Shown: positions 16,749-25,234, counted from the first letter of the stretch. The stretch: 54,814 bases of DNA from Arthrobacter subterraneus (GCF_900099735.1 NZ_FNDT01000018.1:1-54814), one strand, 5' to 3'. Program-made: numbers and translations. Notes: generated by a model from the sequence alone, not told the origin.

Positions 16749-17885
16749 TCAGCGTGCGACACGCGTCTGGAGCCATCTGATCACTGTCTTCTGCCAGCGG
16801 TCGGGGTCGGCGTTCCAGCAGAGGGTGTGCCCAGCGTCGAAGGTCTCCAACTCGACGAGGCCAGGGCGTGCGTCTCGGAGTGCTTGTGAGAGCTGAAGCG
16901 GTACGGAGTCGTCTTGGCTGCCGTGGAGGATCAGGGTCGGCGTCGTGAGGTCTGCGGCTCGGGATGTCCAGTCGAAGGCGGGAAGTGGGATGCGGCCTGG
17001 CAGGCCGACGGTGCGAGCCAGCGGGCCGATGGTGAGCCACGGGATCGCGAGGTAGCCGGTTGCTGCGGGAAGTCCACTGCGGGCGCAGTTGGCCTTGATG
17101 ACCTCGGCCCAGCTGAGAACCGGTGAGTCGAGTGCGAGCGCGACGATCAGCCCGGCGTGCCGCGGGTGGTCGGCGAGCTGGAGGGCGATCGCGGCACCCA
17201 TCGACCAGCCGAAGAGCACGATCCGCTGCGCTCCGCGTCGGACGGCGTACCCGATGACCTCGTCAACGTCGGGCGTCTCGGCGTGGCCGAGGGTTGAGCG
17301 GCGGGTGCCGACTCGCGGCCCTTCTGCTGTGTTGCGGTAGCTGACGACGAGGGACGTGTAGCCGAGTTCGGTTGCGGCGAGGACGCCGCGGAGGGTGCCG
17401 GCGCGGGTGCTGCCGAGGCCGTGGATGTGGAGCGCCCACGTCGAAGGGTCTCCGTCGATGCGCCAGGCCGGGCACGGCCCTGCGGGGGTCGTGATGCTGA
17501 TGTCGCGGGCGTGGAGTCCGGCGTCGGCTGGGGTGGCGTAGTAGATGCCGCTCCAGGAGGCGCACTCGTCGACCTTCGGGTTGAAGTCGGGTGCGGTGCC
17601 CGTGATCCTGCGGGCGACGCGGGTAGGTCCGCGATCGACGACCTCAGCGGAGAGCTGTGCCCAGCCGCCGTGATCGAACCAGACGTTGTAGATGCCGTCG
17701 GCGGCGGTTTGGTCGGTGCGATCGAGCACGACCAAGTCGCCGTCTTCGTCGTGCTCGACTCCTCGGACGGGGAGGTCGAACTTGCGCGGGCCGACGGGTG
17801 CGGTGAGCCGTCGCGCGATGGCGTACCCCGCCCCAGCAGCCGCGGCTGCAACGACTCCAGCGCTCAGGGCGATGCGGCCGATCAC
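16749..17885 (-). CDS. Membrane-anchored alpha/beta hydrolase
   Basis: 378 aa from GTG 17885, preceded by GAGGAG; GTGA overlap with the upstream gene. An N-terminal hydrophobic segment (about 5-27) suggests a membrane anchor or signal. The nucleophile elbow is GWSMGA. The acid is probably the Asp in HGSQDDSVP, and the His is in DAGHTLCW, so the catalytic triad looks complete. The substrate is unknown. As the last gene of the XRE/ImmA/seven-helix operon it may be the effector or an enzyme acting on lipids or envelope (inference). Confidence 0.85.
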   Translation of the reverse strand: MIGRIALSAGVVAAAAAGAGYAIARRLTAPVGPRKFDLPVRGVEHDEDGDLVVLDRTDQTAADGIYNVWFDHGGWAQLSAEVVDRGPTRVARRITGTAPDFNPKVDECASWSGIYYATPADAGLHARDISITTPAGPCPAWRIDGDPSTWALHIHGLGSTRAGTLRGVLAATELGYTSLVVSYRNTAEGPRVGTRRSTLGHAETPDVDEVIGYAVRRGAQRIVLFGWSMGAAIALQLADHPRHAGLIVALALDSPVLSWAEVIKANCARSGLPAATGYLAIPWLTIGPLARTVGLPGRIPLPAFDWTSRAADLTTPTLILHGSQDDSVPLQLSQALRDARPGLVELETFDAGHTLCWNADPDRWQKTVIRWLQTRVAR

Positions 17886-18892
17886 GATTCCCGCTCCTCG
17901 ACGTTCGGGATGGGCAAGGTCGTCGCGACGGCGGTGTCGTTTCCGACGAGGTGGCTCTCGGCGCGTTCGAGCAGGGTGCGTTCGGTTCGGCTGGTGTCGA
18001 AGGTGACTCGGGGGTCGATCATCGCGTCGCGGATTTCGACGATCTCTCGGTGCAGTCGCCCTTCGGGGTCTTCCGTGCTGGCGGCGAGCGGGTCTGCTTG
18101 GCTCAGGCCGGGCCGCACCTGTGTCGCTCGGTTCCAGAGTGACTCCAGCTGTGCCGCGAGGGCGGCTGTGCGCTTGTCGCGCAGGTAGTGCTGGGCGCGC
18201 CGGACGGCGGGTTGCGCGGCGAACCCGGCGCAGAGGAATAGGAACGTCAGGAGCGAGAGCGGCCCGTAGGCGGGCTGAACGGCATGCAGGAGGCCGAGTC
18301 GGCCGGTGACGTGGGCGATGTCCATGACGATCACAGCGAGGCAGAGGGCGACGCCGAAAGCTGACCCGAGCGTCAGCAGCGCTGCGGGCAGGCGCTGGAC
18401 ACCGGCGCTGTGCCGGTATCGCCGGGCGGCGAGGGTTAGCATCGCGGCGATGACGATGCCGCCATAGACGAAGGTGATGATCGAGTAGGCAGCCGTCGCG
18501 GGTTGAGCGCCGAGGTCGCTCATGAACTGCGTGGTCGTACGGCCGCGGTCGATGAACACGAACGTCACGGCGATCGCGGAGAGCGAGATCACGAGCACGG
18601 GTGCGCTCACGGCGACGCGGACGAGCGTGGGCCTGTACTCGCCGGACTTCATGACGCCCCGTCCGAGGAAGAACAGTCCGGTCATCAGCAGCGCGTCCGC
18701 GAGCAGTGTTGCGAGGTTCGTTCCGCCGACGAGCGGATCGACGGCCGTGTAGATTCCATCGACGTTCAGCGTCATCGCGATGGCGATGGTGAGTGCGGCG
18801 TAGGTGATGCTTCGGTCGGTGCGTTTGCGGCGGAAGATGAGCAGGCTCGCCACGAGCGCCCACATGAGCGTCGCGACGAGCGTCTGGATCAT
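17882..18892 (-). CDS. MAB_1171c-family putative transporter (seven-helix membrane protein)
   Basis: 336 aa. Seven hydrophobic segments in the first 225 residues are followed by a soluble C-terminal region of about 110 residues rich in charged helices. The arrangement fits the MAB_1171c/DUF6545 family, which commonly sits beside an XRE regulator and an ImmA/IrrE peptidase in actinobacteria. Start and stop codons overlap both neighbours (ATGA upstream, GTGA downstream), so it belongs to a four-gene operon. The transporter label is historical; substrate and activity are not known. A sensor or toxin-like membrane role is equally possible. Confidence 0.78.
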   Translation of the reverse strand: MIQTLVATLMWALVASLLIFRRKRTDRSITYAALTIAIAMTLNVDGIYTAVDPLVGGTNLATLLADALLMTGLFFLGRGVMKSGEYRPTLVRVAVSAPVLVISLSAIAVTFVFIDRGRTTTQFMSDLGAQPATAAYSIITFVYGGIVIAAMLTLAARRYRHSAGVQRLPAALLTLGSAFGVALCLAVIVMDIAHVTGRLGLLHAVQPAYGPLSLLTFLFLCAGFAAQPAVRRAQHYLRDKRTAALAAQLESLWNRATQVRPGLSQADPLAASTEDPEGRLHREIVEIRDAMIDPRVTFDTSRTERTLLERAESHLVGNDTAVATTLPIPNVEERES

Positions 18893-19353
18893 CCGAATAT
18901 CTCCGAGAAGGCCGATTCGGCGAACACCGATCCTCGGATGCCGGCGGCGAGCTGGTCGGCAAGGGACTCGGCGGCGATCTCGGTTTCGCTGTCGAGGTCT
19001 TGCCGCCGGAGCAGGCGTCCGCGTGTGCGGGGCGGGATGTTGGGCAGCAGCATGTCCACGGCTGGGCAGTCCGCTCCGTCGCAGTGGCCGAGGATCATGT
19101 GCGCGAACTCGTGCAGGACGAACTGTTGGCGGTGCAGTGTCGAGTCGGTGCGGGCGTGGAGCACGAGGTCGTCCGTATCAGTGGCCAGCCAGAGCGCGCA
19201 GAGGCCGTCGTGCGTGTCGAGGTCGGCGAGCTCGATGACGCGGAGCCTGCGGTGCCGCTGGTCCTGGACCGAGCGGAGGAGGTCGTCGAAGGTGAAGGTA
19301 TTGCCGAGCTGAAGGCCCGCGACGGCCGCCGATACGGCCTGTTCTATGTTCAC
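18889..19353 (-). CDS. ImmA/IrrE family metallo-endopeptidase
   Basis: 154 aa. Zinc-protease motif HEFAH at 81-85 and a downstream helix with DSETEIAAE that may give the third ligand. ImmA-type peptidases cleave a partner repressor to switch on mobile elements, and IrrE does the same after DNA damage. The XRE-like gene 60 nt upstream is the obvious candidate substrate (inference). Its end overlaps the membrane-protein gene by ATGA. Confidence 0.88.
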   Translation of the reverse strand: MNIEQAVSAAVAGLQLGNTFTFDDLLRSVQDQRHRRLRVIELADLDTHDGLCALWLATDTDDLVLHARTDSTLHRQQFVLHEFAHMILGHCDGADCPAVDMLLPNIPPRTRGRLLRRQDLDSETEIAAESLADQLAAGIRGSVFAESAFSEIFG

Positions 19354-19413
19354 GGTTCGCCCCTCTCAGTGGGGAGCAGCGACCGGTATCGGCTTCGCCC
19401 TGCGCGACACCTG

Positions 19414-19845
19414 TCAGTGCTCAGGCGTTGGTGCCATTTCCTCATCCAGGAACTTGGTGATGGCGTGGAGTGCTTTCGGCGAGATGTCGCCGAGGGTGCG
19501 GCCAGCATAGGACTTCACCTTCGCGGCACGCATGGACCGAACCAGGTCGAGCTGCGCTGAGACCTTCTCGGGCGTGGCGGCACCGTCCTCGCCGAGCAGG
19601 AACGCCGCGTCCACGTGGAAGAACGCGGCGAGCCCCTCGAAGACTGCGGGGTCTTGGACGTAGCGGTGGCCGTTGACCATGTACGTCCAGCGCGACCGCG
19701 AAAGGTTGGTGCCTCGCTCTTGGAGGTAGCCGGCGATCTGCGAGTAGGTCGGCTCCGTGCCGGACTCGGCCACAGCGACATCCATCAGGAGCCGCAGACG
19801 TTTGGCGAGGTCTTCGGCCGCAGCCTGGCTCTCGTCTTCGGTCAT
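19414..19845 (-). CDS. XRE-like transcriptional regulator
   Basis: 143 aa from ATG 19845, with AGGGGG 9 nt upstream. The N-terminal region includes a helix-turn-helix of the extended XRE type (YSQIAGYLQERG, then LSRSRWTYMVNGHRYV), where Ser-Arg-Trp resembles recognition-helix residues. The C-terminal helical part may be the site of ImmA cleavage. It is transcribed away from the transfer genes, next to the GCATGC array, which it probably binds. It is thus a candidate master repressor for both directions. Confidence 0.8.
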   Translation of the reverse strand: MTEDESQAAAEDLAKRLRLLMDVAVAESGTEPTYSQIAGYLQERGTNLSRSRWTYMVNGHRYVQDPAVFEGLAAFFHVDAAFLLGEDGAATPEKVSAQLDLVRSMRAAKVKSYAGRTLGDISPKALHAITKFLDEEMAPTPEH

Positions 19846-19920
19846 GGTGGCTGACCCCCTTCCCTTCGCGACGGGCAAGGCATCGATGTGGGCCACCCGG
19901 AGGGTGGTTGTGCATGCTCA

Positions 19921-19949
19921 ACCGTACTTGTTGAGCATGCACAAATCAA
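19921..19949 (-). promoter_or_regulatory. Candidate promoter of the XRE/ImmA operon
   Basis: On the minus strand, TTGATT (19949-19944) and TACGGT (19926-19921) are separated by 17 bp. A GCATGC core of the operator array lies within the spacer, so a bound repressor would block RNA polymerase. Confidence 0.45.
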
Positions 19950-19952
19950 GGG

Positions 19953-19982
19953 TTGCGCATGCTCAACGGTCGGTGTTAGAAC
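19953..19982 (+). promoter_or_regulatory. Candidate promoter of the transfer/antirestriction operon
   Basis: TTGCGC (19953-19958) and TAGAAC (19977-19982), spacer 18 bp. One GCATGC core overlaps the -35 end and spacer. It faces the ArdC-like gene. Confidence 0.4.
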
Positions 19983-20081
19983 AGGACTCCGGGACACTTT
20001 GAGCATGCTCAATACCGGTGCCCCGGTCTCGGCTCGGGCGGCCTCAAGGAGGTGAACGATGTCCAGCTCACAGTCCGGACA

Positions 20082-20103
20082 CGGGTGTTCGCGCCTACCT
20101 GCC
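20082..20103 (+). promoter_or_regulatory. Recurrent element motif, site A (before ArdC-like gene)
   Basis: GGGTGTTCGCGCCTACCTGC-type sequence, related to sites before 23343, 25271, 28008, 33925 and 38636. Function unknown. Confidence 0.5.
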
Positions 20104-20157
20104 AGGTGTACCGCCGCGCGCCACCGCGCCGCGGCCCACCGAAAAGGAGACCGGAGC

Positions 20158-21237
20158 ATGGCATCGAACGAGGACGCCCGCGCGGCGCGAGAGGCGAAGC
20201 TCGACGAGCTGCACGAGAAGCTGACCGGCGCGGTCGAGTCGCTGGTCTCCGGTGACGACTGGCGGCAGGCGCTGGCCTTCGCAGCACGGTTCAGGTCGCG
20301 GTCATTCAACAACACGATGCTGATCTGGGTGCAGCACGAGGCCGCGTTCGAGGCAGGCCGCGTGCCCGAACCCTTCCCCACCCTCGTCGCCGGATACCGG
20401 CAGTGGCAGGGGCTGGGACGGCAGGTGATGAAAGGGCAGCCGGGCTACATGATCTTCGCGCCCGTGACGGGCCGGTTCGCCACCGCGACTCCTGCCGATG
20501 CGAGTTCGTGGCGGCGGCTCGGCCCACGGGAGAAGCCGAAGGCCGGCGAAGTGGTGCGCTCGCGAATGGTCGGAGCGCGACCGGCCTACGTGTGGGATGC
20601 GTCCCAGACCGACGGCGAACCGCTGCCGGTCCCGCCCGCTCCGGCGCTGCTGGAAGGTGAAGCTCCGTCGGGGCTGTGGGAAGGGCTGGCGGGGCAGGTT
20701 CGCGGCGCGGGGTTCGAGGTGCTGCGGGTGCCGCACGAGGGGATGATCTCCGGCGCGAACGGCATGACCGACTACGAGGCGCGCACGGTCGCGGTGCGGG
20801 AGAACATGGACCCTGCCGCGCAGGTCAAGACGCTCGCGCACGAGCTGGCGCATGTGCTGATGCACGATCCCGACGATGAGGAGGCGCGGCAGCATCGCGG
20901 CATCCGCGAGGTCGAGGCCGAGTCCGTGGCTCTGATGGTCGGTGCGGCGCACGGCATGGACACTGCCGGGTACACGATCCCGTACGTCTCGACCTGGGCC
21001 GTCCGCGTGGACGGCCAAGAGCCCGTCCAGGTGGTGCAGGCCACCGGCGAGCGGGTGCGGAAGACCGCGCTGGCGATCCTCGACCAGCTCGACACGCTCC
21101 AGGTCGGCGACGGCACCCCGCCCGGCCTCGACCGCGACAACGCCAGTCCGCGCACCTCCCGCACGTCTGCGCCTGCGGTGGAGACCGATCGTCCGCGTGC
21201 TGCGCAGGTGCCAGCTCTGGCAGGGCGGGGGCTGTGA
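20158..21237 (+). CDS. ArdC-like antirestriction protein with C-terminal ImmA/IrrE-type metalloprotease motif
   Basis: 359 aa from ATG 20158, after AAGGAGA; a longer frame from 20059 lacks family-like sequence. The N-terminus (about 10-130: FAARFRSRSFNNTMLIWVQ, then GYRQWQGLGRQVMKGQPG) matches the ArdC-type ssDNA-binding domain. HELAH at 228-232 gives a zinc-protease site. ArdC proteins coat incoming single strands and shield them from restriction during conjugation. As the first gene of the transfer region it would be made early. Its stop overlaps the prim-pol start. Confidence 0.88.
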   Translation: MASNEDARAAREAKLDELHEKLTGAVESLVSGDDWRQALAFAARFRSRSFNNTMLIWVQHEAAFEAGRVPEPFPTLVAGYRQWQGLGRQVMKGQPGYMIFAPVTGRFATATPADASSWRRLGPREKPKAGEVVRSRMVGARPAYVWDASQTDGEPLPVPPAPALLEGEAPSGLWEGLAGQVRGAGFEVLRVPHEGMISGANGMTDYEARTVAVRENMDPAAQVKTLAHELAHVLMHDPDDEEARQHRGIREVEAESVALMVGAAHGMDTAGYTIPYVSTWAVRVDGQEPVQVVQATGERVRKTALAILDQLDTLQVGDGTPPGLDRDNASPRTSRTSAPAVETDRPRAAQVPALAGRGL

Positions 21238-22169
21238 TGCCCGAAGCATTCGATGTCCTGGCGGCGCTCATTCGCGTGGATCGCTCGCCAAGCCTGGCGT
21301 TCGCGGCTCGGAGCCTCGCGGCGGCTGGCGTGCCCGTGTTTCCGTGCGTCGTCGAGGGGAAGCGTCCGCTGACCCGTCGTGGGTTCCTCGATGCGAGCAG
21401 CGACCCGGAACAGGTCGCGGCCTGGTGGTCGCGCACACCGAACGCGAACATCAGCATCCCGACCGGCGCTGCATCGGGCGTTGTCGTCGTCGATGTCGAT
21501 GTCCATGGCCCCCACGATGGCCGCGCGGCATTCGAGCGCGCCGCCGAGGCGGGGCTCGTCGATGGAGCGGGTCTGTTGGTGCGCACACCCACCGGTGGCG
21601 CGCACGTGTACTTCCCGGCGACACCGGGCCGGGAGCAGCGGTCGTGGCAGGCAGCCACTGCGGGTGTCGATTTCCGGGGCGACGGCGGCTACATCATCGC
21701 TTCGCCTTCCCGGCGAATCATCGACGGCAACGTCCGCCGCTACGAGGTCGCCGACATCGCCGCGCACTCGGTCGGCCCGGTGGACGCGACCCGCCTGCGG
21801 GACTTCCTCGACCCGCGCCCCGTCGCCTCAACGCGCGCCGAGGGCACTTCGATGGCCGTGGATGGGACGCGGCTGGCGGCGTGGGTCGCCGGGCGGGGTG
21901 AGGGCGAGCGGAACCGGGGCCTGTTCTGGGCCGCCTGCCGCCTCGCCGAGAACGGCGTCTCGCCCGCCGACGCGCTCGATGCCCTGGGTGCTGCGGCACA
22001 GTCCGCGGGTCTGGGCGATCGCGAGATCACTACGACCGTGCGCTCTGCCTACCGAGCCACCCAGCCCGTATCCGAGGCCACGTCAGACCACCGGGCCCAA
22101 GGCGCGGGCCGGTGGTTCGAACGCTCGGGAGGCCCACCTTCCGCAGCCTTGGGGAGGGCGGGGCTGTGA
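21237..22169 (+). CDS. Bifunctional DNA primase/polymerase (prim-pol)
   Basis: 310 aa from ATG 21237, TGATG overlap with the ArdC-like gene. The N-terminal prim-pol fold is shown by VPVFPCVVEGKRPLTRRGFLDAS, the acidic VVVDVDVHG, and RTPTGGAHVYF with a catalytic-type His. A shorter helical C-terminus follows, without a helicase domain. It probably primes replication or second-strand synthesis of the element after transfer. Confidence 0.88.
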   Translation: MPEAFDVLAALIRVDRSPSLAFAARSLAAAGVPVFPCVVEGKRPLTRRGFLDASSDPEQVAAWWSRTPNANISIPTGAASGVVVVDVDVHGPHDGRAAFERAAEAGLVDGAGLLVRTPTGGAHVYFPATPGREQRSWQAATAGVDFRGDGGYIIASPSRRIIDGNVRRYEVADIAAHSVGPVDATRLRDFLDPRPVASTRAEGTSMAVDGTRLAAWVAGRGEGERNRGLFWAACRLAENGVSPADALDALGAAAQSAGLGDREITTTVRSAYRATQPVSEATSDHRAQGAGRWFERSGGPPSAALGRAGL

Positions 22170-22849
22170 GGCGTGAATCGGACGGGCGGCGCTGGGCCGC
22201 GATGACCGCGGTCGCGGGGACGGTGTTCATCGCCGCCGGGGCGTTCTGGCTGTCGTTCACCTCGTTGGCCGATCTCGCCGCTCGCTCGGGGATCGGTGCG
22301 GGGCAGGCGTGGGCGTGGCCGCTGATCGTGGACGGCATCATCGTCGTCGCCACGGTCGCCGTCGTCGCTCTCGCCGGGCAGCGCTCTGCCTGGTATCCGT
22401 GGGCGCTGCTGGTCGGCGGCGCGATCGTGTCGGTGACGGCGAACGCCATTCACGCCGTCGTCGCCGCAGATGCTGACGTGCCCAGGATGCTCGCGGCCTC
22501 GGTCGCCGCGGTGCCGCCCGTCGTGCTGCTGGCCATTACGCACCTGACCGTGATCCTCACCCGCGCCACCGACCCCGCCACCGAACCTACCGCCGCCGCG
22601 TCGTTCTCGACGGCTGCTGCGGAGTCGATGCCTGCGCTGCCGTCCGCCGAAACCGAACCGACCCGTCACGACGAGGGCGTGGCGGATCGGCGGGCGCTGG
22701 GGCAGGAGCTGCGGGAGGCGGGCTGGTCGAACAAGCGGATCGCCCGCGAACTCGATGTGCATCCCTCGACCGTAGGCCGCTGGTTCGCCGTCGCACACCT
22801 GACTGACACAAATGACACCGCCGACGAGCGGGAGGAGACGACCCCATGA
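22166..22849 (+). CDS. DUF2637 membrane protein with C-terminal helix-turn-helix
   Basis: 227 aa from GTG 22166, overlapping the prim-pol stop (GTGA). Four hydrophobic segments within the first 135 residues match DUF2637, a family found on actinobacterial plasmids and conjugative elements next to replication/transfer genes. The C-terminal REAGWSNKRIARELDVHPSTVGRWF is a homeodomain-like HTH. The two-part layout suggests a membrane-tethered DNA-binding protein. Confidence 0.87.
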   Translation: MRRESDGRRWAAMTAVAGTVFIAAGAFWLSFTSLADLAARSGIGAGQAWAWPLIVDGIIVVATVAVVALAGQRSAWYPWALLVGGAIVSVTANAIHAVVAADADVPRMLAASVAAVPPVVLLAITHLTVILTRATDPATEPTAAASFSTAAAESMPALPSAETEPTRHDEGVADRRALGQELREAGWSNKRIARELDVHPSTVGRWFAVAHLTDTNDTADEREETTP

Positions 22850-23250
22850 ACACCAGCGACAACGCGCAGCACACCGACTCGGTAAGGCCCGATCCGGCGA
22901 GGCTGGTCCTCGAGGAGCCGCGGGAGCGCCCCGAGCCAGTCGAACCGGCGAGCACGCCGGAGGCGGTGCAGGCCGCGCAGGTCGCCCGCGACGACAAGCA
23001 GCACGCGATCGTTCGCGGGCGCGGCGTGGAGTGGGTACGCCCCACCGACCTGATCGCCCGGCACTCCGCGCACGCGGCCGGGCGTGGTCTCGACTTCCAA
23101 GCCGAGCTCGCACGCCGCACCCGCACCCCGCTCGGTGCAGGCGTTCGTCGTCTCGGGGACCGCGCCCGGCGGTTGCCGCCGATCTCAGCGTTCGGGCGCA
23201 GCAGCACACCGGCGTCGCAGGTTTCCCGCTCCGGGGTCTCGATGAGTTGA
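22846..23250 (+). CDS. Conserved-context small protein of unknown function
   Basis: 134 aa, ATGA overlap with the DUF2637 gene. The first 50 residues are polar and disordered-looking. A short conserved-looking core follows (VEWVRPTDLIARHSAHAAGRGLDFQAELARRTR), then a basic tail. Similar small genes fill this slot in related elements. No function is assigned. Confidence 0.6.
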   Translation: MNTSDNAQHTDSVRPDPARLVLEEPRERPEPVEPASTPEAVQAAQVARDDKQHAIVRGRGVEWVRPTDLIARHSAHAAGRGLDFQAELARRTRTPLGAGVRRLGDRARRLPPISAFGRSSTPASQVSRSGVSMS

Positions 23251-23307
23251 CGGTGGTGACGGGTCATGGCTGCGACAGCATCGGCTACAGGACGCACTCG
23301 TGGGAGC

Positions 23308-23322
23308 GAGTGCGCACCTGCC
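23308..23322 (+). promoter_or_regulatory. Recurrent element motif, site B
   Basis: GAGTGCGCACCTGCC, shorter version of the motif, 20 nt before the start at 23343. It overlaps a small inverted repeat (CACTCGTGGGAGCGAGTG). Confidence 0.4.
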
Positions 23323-23342
23323 TGCCAGGAGGTGCCGACACC

Positions 23343-24236
23343 ATGACCACACCAACCCGCACCAGCAGCAACACCGAGCCGACGGCCTTCGGGGCTGAGG
23401 ACTTCACCACCGGCGAGGGCCTGCGCGCCCTGCTCAATCGCCTCGCCGAGGGCGGCGAGGATGCCTGGGTTCACGACCCGGTAGCCCGCGACCTGATGGA
23501 GTTCGCCGCCGACAAGTACCGCGCTCTCGCGAGGAAGCACAAGCTCGACACCTGGGAAGCGGTCACGGCGGCGTTCGACGCGATGCAGTACCGCTCGACC
23601 CGCGAGGCCAACGATCCGTGGGCGATCATCACCCACGCCGTGCGGATCACCTGCGTCTACGAGGAACGCGCCCAAGGTCTGCTCTGCTCGGTGCACCAGG
23701 CCCGCCGCGCGCACGTCTCGGCGTTCCACGACCCCGAACGGTTCTCCGAACGCGACACCGCGCTGGCCGACTACCATCCCGCGTTCCACACCACCGACCT
23801 GCGTCCCAGCGACCTCGAAACCGAGCCGCGCGACAGTCTCGGGTCGGCGCAGGCGTGCATGTCCGCTGGATCGGCGGCCGAGGACGCCATCGCGATGCTG
23901 TGCCTGCTCGACTGGCCGACCGACACCGCTCGGGCCGCCGTCGAGCACGTCTGCGGTGCGTTGATGAAGGCGGGCACCCGCCAGTCCGCCTACGAGGCGC
24001 TGCGCCGCGACCGGCACGCGCGGGCTCTGCTCGACCTGCCGCGTCGCTCCTGGGCCGCGCTGCTGAAAGCACTGCTCGGGAACCCGCACCCGGCCTACGT
24101 GGCCACCAGCAGCGGTCGCGGCATCCTGCTCCGGCTGCTGCTGGGCGAGACGCTCGACCTGCTGCTCCGCGACGATGATCTGATCCTCGCGCTCGCTCTG
24201 GCCGCGCCGAGTGGTGGAGGCGGTGAGGCGTCGTGA
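23343..24236 (+). CDS. Hypothetical element protein, helical, sigma-like gene context
   Basis: 297 aa from ATG 23343, preceded by AGGAGGTG. Mostly helical; the final 60 residues are Leu-rich. No catalytic motif was recognised. It overlaps the ParB-like gene (GTGA), so it is probably co-translated and may take part in maintenance or regulation. The identity is unknown. Confidence 0.7.
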   Translation: MTTPTRTSSNTEPTAFGAEDFTTGEGLRALLNRLAEGGEDAWVHDPVARDLMEFAADKYRALARKHKLDTWEAVTAAFDAMQYRSTREANDPWAIITHAVRITCVYEERAQGLLCSVHQARRAHVSAFHDPERFSERDTALADYHPAFHTTDLRPSDLETEPRDSLGSAQACMSAGSAAEDAIAMLCLLDWPTDTARAAVEHVCGALMKAGTRQSAYEALRRDRHARALLDLPRRSWAALLKALLGNPHPAYVATSSGRGILLRLLLGETLDLLLRDDDLILALALAAPSGGGGEAS

Positions 24237-25234
24237 CCGAGCCGCAGATCGGCAGCATCCAGCTCGACCGCACGGTCGAGTCGATCCTCGTCGGCACACG
24301 GCACCGCGCCGACCTCGGCGACATCGACACACTGGCCGCCTCCATCGACCGCGACGGCCTGCTGCAACCTCTCACGATCACCATCGACGGCGTGCTGGTG
24401 TGCGGGGCACGACGTCTGGCCGCGATCAAGAAGCTCGGCTGGCGCACCGTCAACGTGTGGGTTCGCAGTGGCCTGTCCGACCGACTCGGACAGCTCCTCG
24501 CCGAGCAGGACGACAACATGCTCCACAAGCCCTACACCCAACTCGAAGCCGCCGGCCTCTACCGCGAGATCAAGCAGGTCATGGCCGAAGACGCCGCCCG
24601 CCGAAAGTCCGCCACCCAGTTCAGCAGCGAGAACCAGCCGGGAAACGACGGTGGTGCAAACTTTGCACCACCGTCGAGCGGGCCGCTCGGGAAGGCGCGG
24701 GAGCAAGCGGCGGCGATGATTCCCGGCGGTGCATCGCACACGACGCTGGAGAAGATCGGCTACCTCGAAGACATCGCCCACAACCCCGCTCAGCCAGAGG
24801 CGTTGCGCACCGAGGCTGCCGCCGGGCTGGAACGGATCGAGGCCGGCGACCCGGTGCATCCGATCTACCAAGCGATCCGCGACGCCGACACCACCGCGCG
24901 GGAGCGACGCGAGGCCGAGCTGCACGCCCGCGCCGAAGCAGCCGTAGCCCAGGCGAAGTCGATCAAGAAGGGCAAGCGCATCCCACCCCGCCCGCTGCCG
25001 CTCGTCACCGGCGACGGCCAGCCCGTCCGCTACCCGCTGCGCGCGTTCGTGCAGACCTGGGGCGAGCTGGCTGACTGGTGGACCCACTACGACGCCGGCA
25101 CCCTCGCCGCCGAGCTGACCAACGAGCAGTTCGAGAACTTCCTCACCACCACCGACGGCACCGTTCGGTTCGCCGACGCACTCCGCGTCGCCCGCGAAGG
25201 CACGGCGGAACGGCCACGACTCCGAGCCCTCTGA
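24233..25234 (+). CDS. ParB N-terminal (ParB/Srx-type) domain protein
   Basis: 333 aa, GTG start. Residues 5-110 have the ParB N-terminal pattern: an opening around ILVGTRHR, IDRDGLLQPLTI, then GARRLAAIKKLGW. A probable HTH region follows. The C-terminus has a charged helix (about 220-250). ParB-like proteins spread on or nick DNA and serve partition or regulation. No ParA was seen nearby. A perfect palindrome lies inside the gene and is a candidate binding site. Confidence 0.85.
   Translation: MTEPQIGSIQLDRTVESILVGTRHRADLGDIDTLAASIDRDGLLQPLTITIDGVLVCGARRLAAIKKLGWRTVNVWVRSGLSDRLGQLLAEQDDNMLHKPYTQLEAAGLYREIKQVMAEDAARRKSATQFSSENQPGNDGGANFAPPSSGPLGKAREQAAAMIPGGASHTTLEKIGYLEDIAHNPAQPEALRTEAAAGLERIEAGDPVHPIYQAIRDADTTARERREAELHARAEAAVAQAKSIKKGKRIPPRPLPLVTGDGQPVRYPLRAFVQTWGELADWWTHYDAGTLAAELTNEQFENFLTTTDGTVRFADALRVAREGTAERPRLRAL
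24646..24676. repeat. 31-bp perfect palindrome inside the parB-like gene
   Basis: 15-bp arms CGACGGTGGTGCAAA and TTTGCACCACCGTCG around one central base. It is unlike the canonical chromosomal parS (TGTTTCACGTGAAACA), but its position in parB is suggestive. Confidence 0.95.

Larger units (their letters stand above)
19910..20012. promoter_or_regulatory. Operator array of four GCATGC-centred sites
   Basis: Cores start at 19912, 19935, 19957 and 20003, that is 23, 22 and 46 bp apart, close to multiples of two helical turns. The first two form a perfect 13-bp inverted repeat (GTGCATGCTCAAC, 7-bp spacer). The last is a perfect 14-bp palindrome TTGAGCATGCTCAA. They cover both divergent promoter candidates. 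Confidence 0.75.

Noticed and set aside
16749..18962. A single 737-codon minus-strand frame covering the hydrolase and part of the membrane-protein gene
   Set aside because: Only the last 378 residues look like protein; the upstream part is an out-of-frame Arg/Pro/His-rich shadow of the MAB_1171c-type gene.
24646..24676. Canonical chromosomal parS
   Set aside because: The palindrome shares no TGTTTCACGTGAAACA-type core, so it is listed only as a candidate for a different site.
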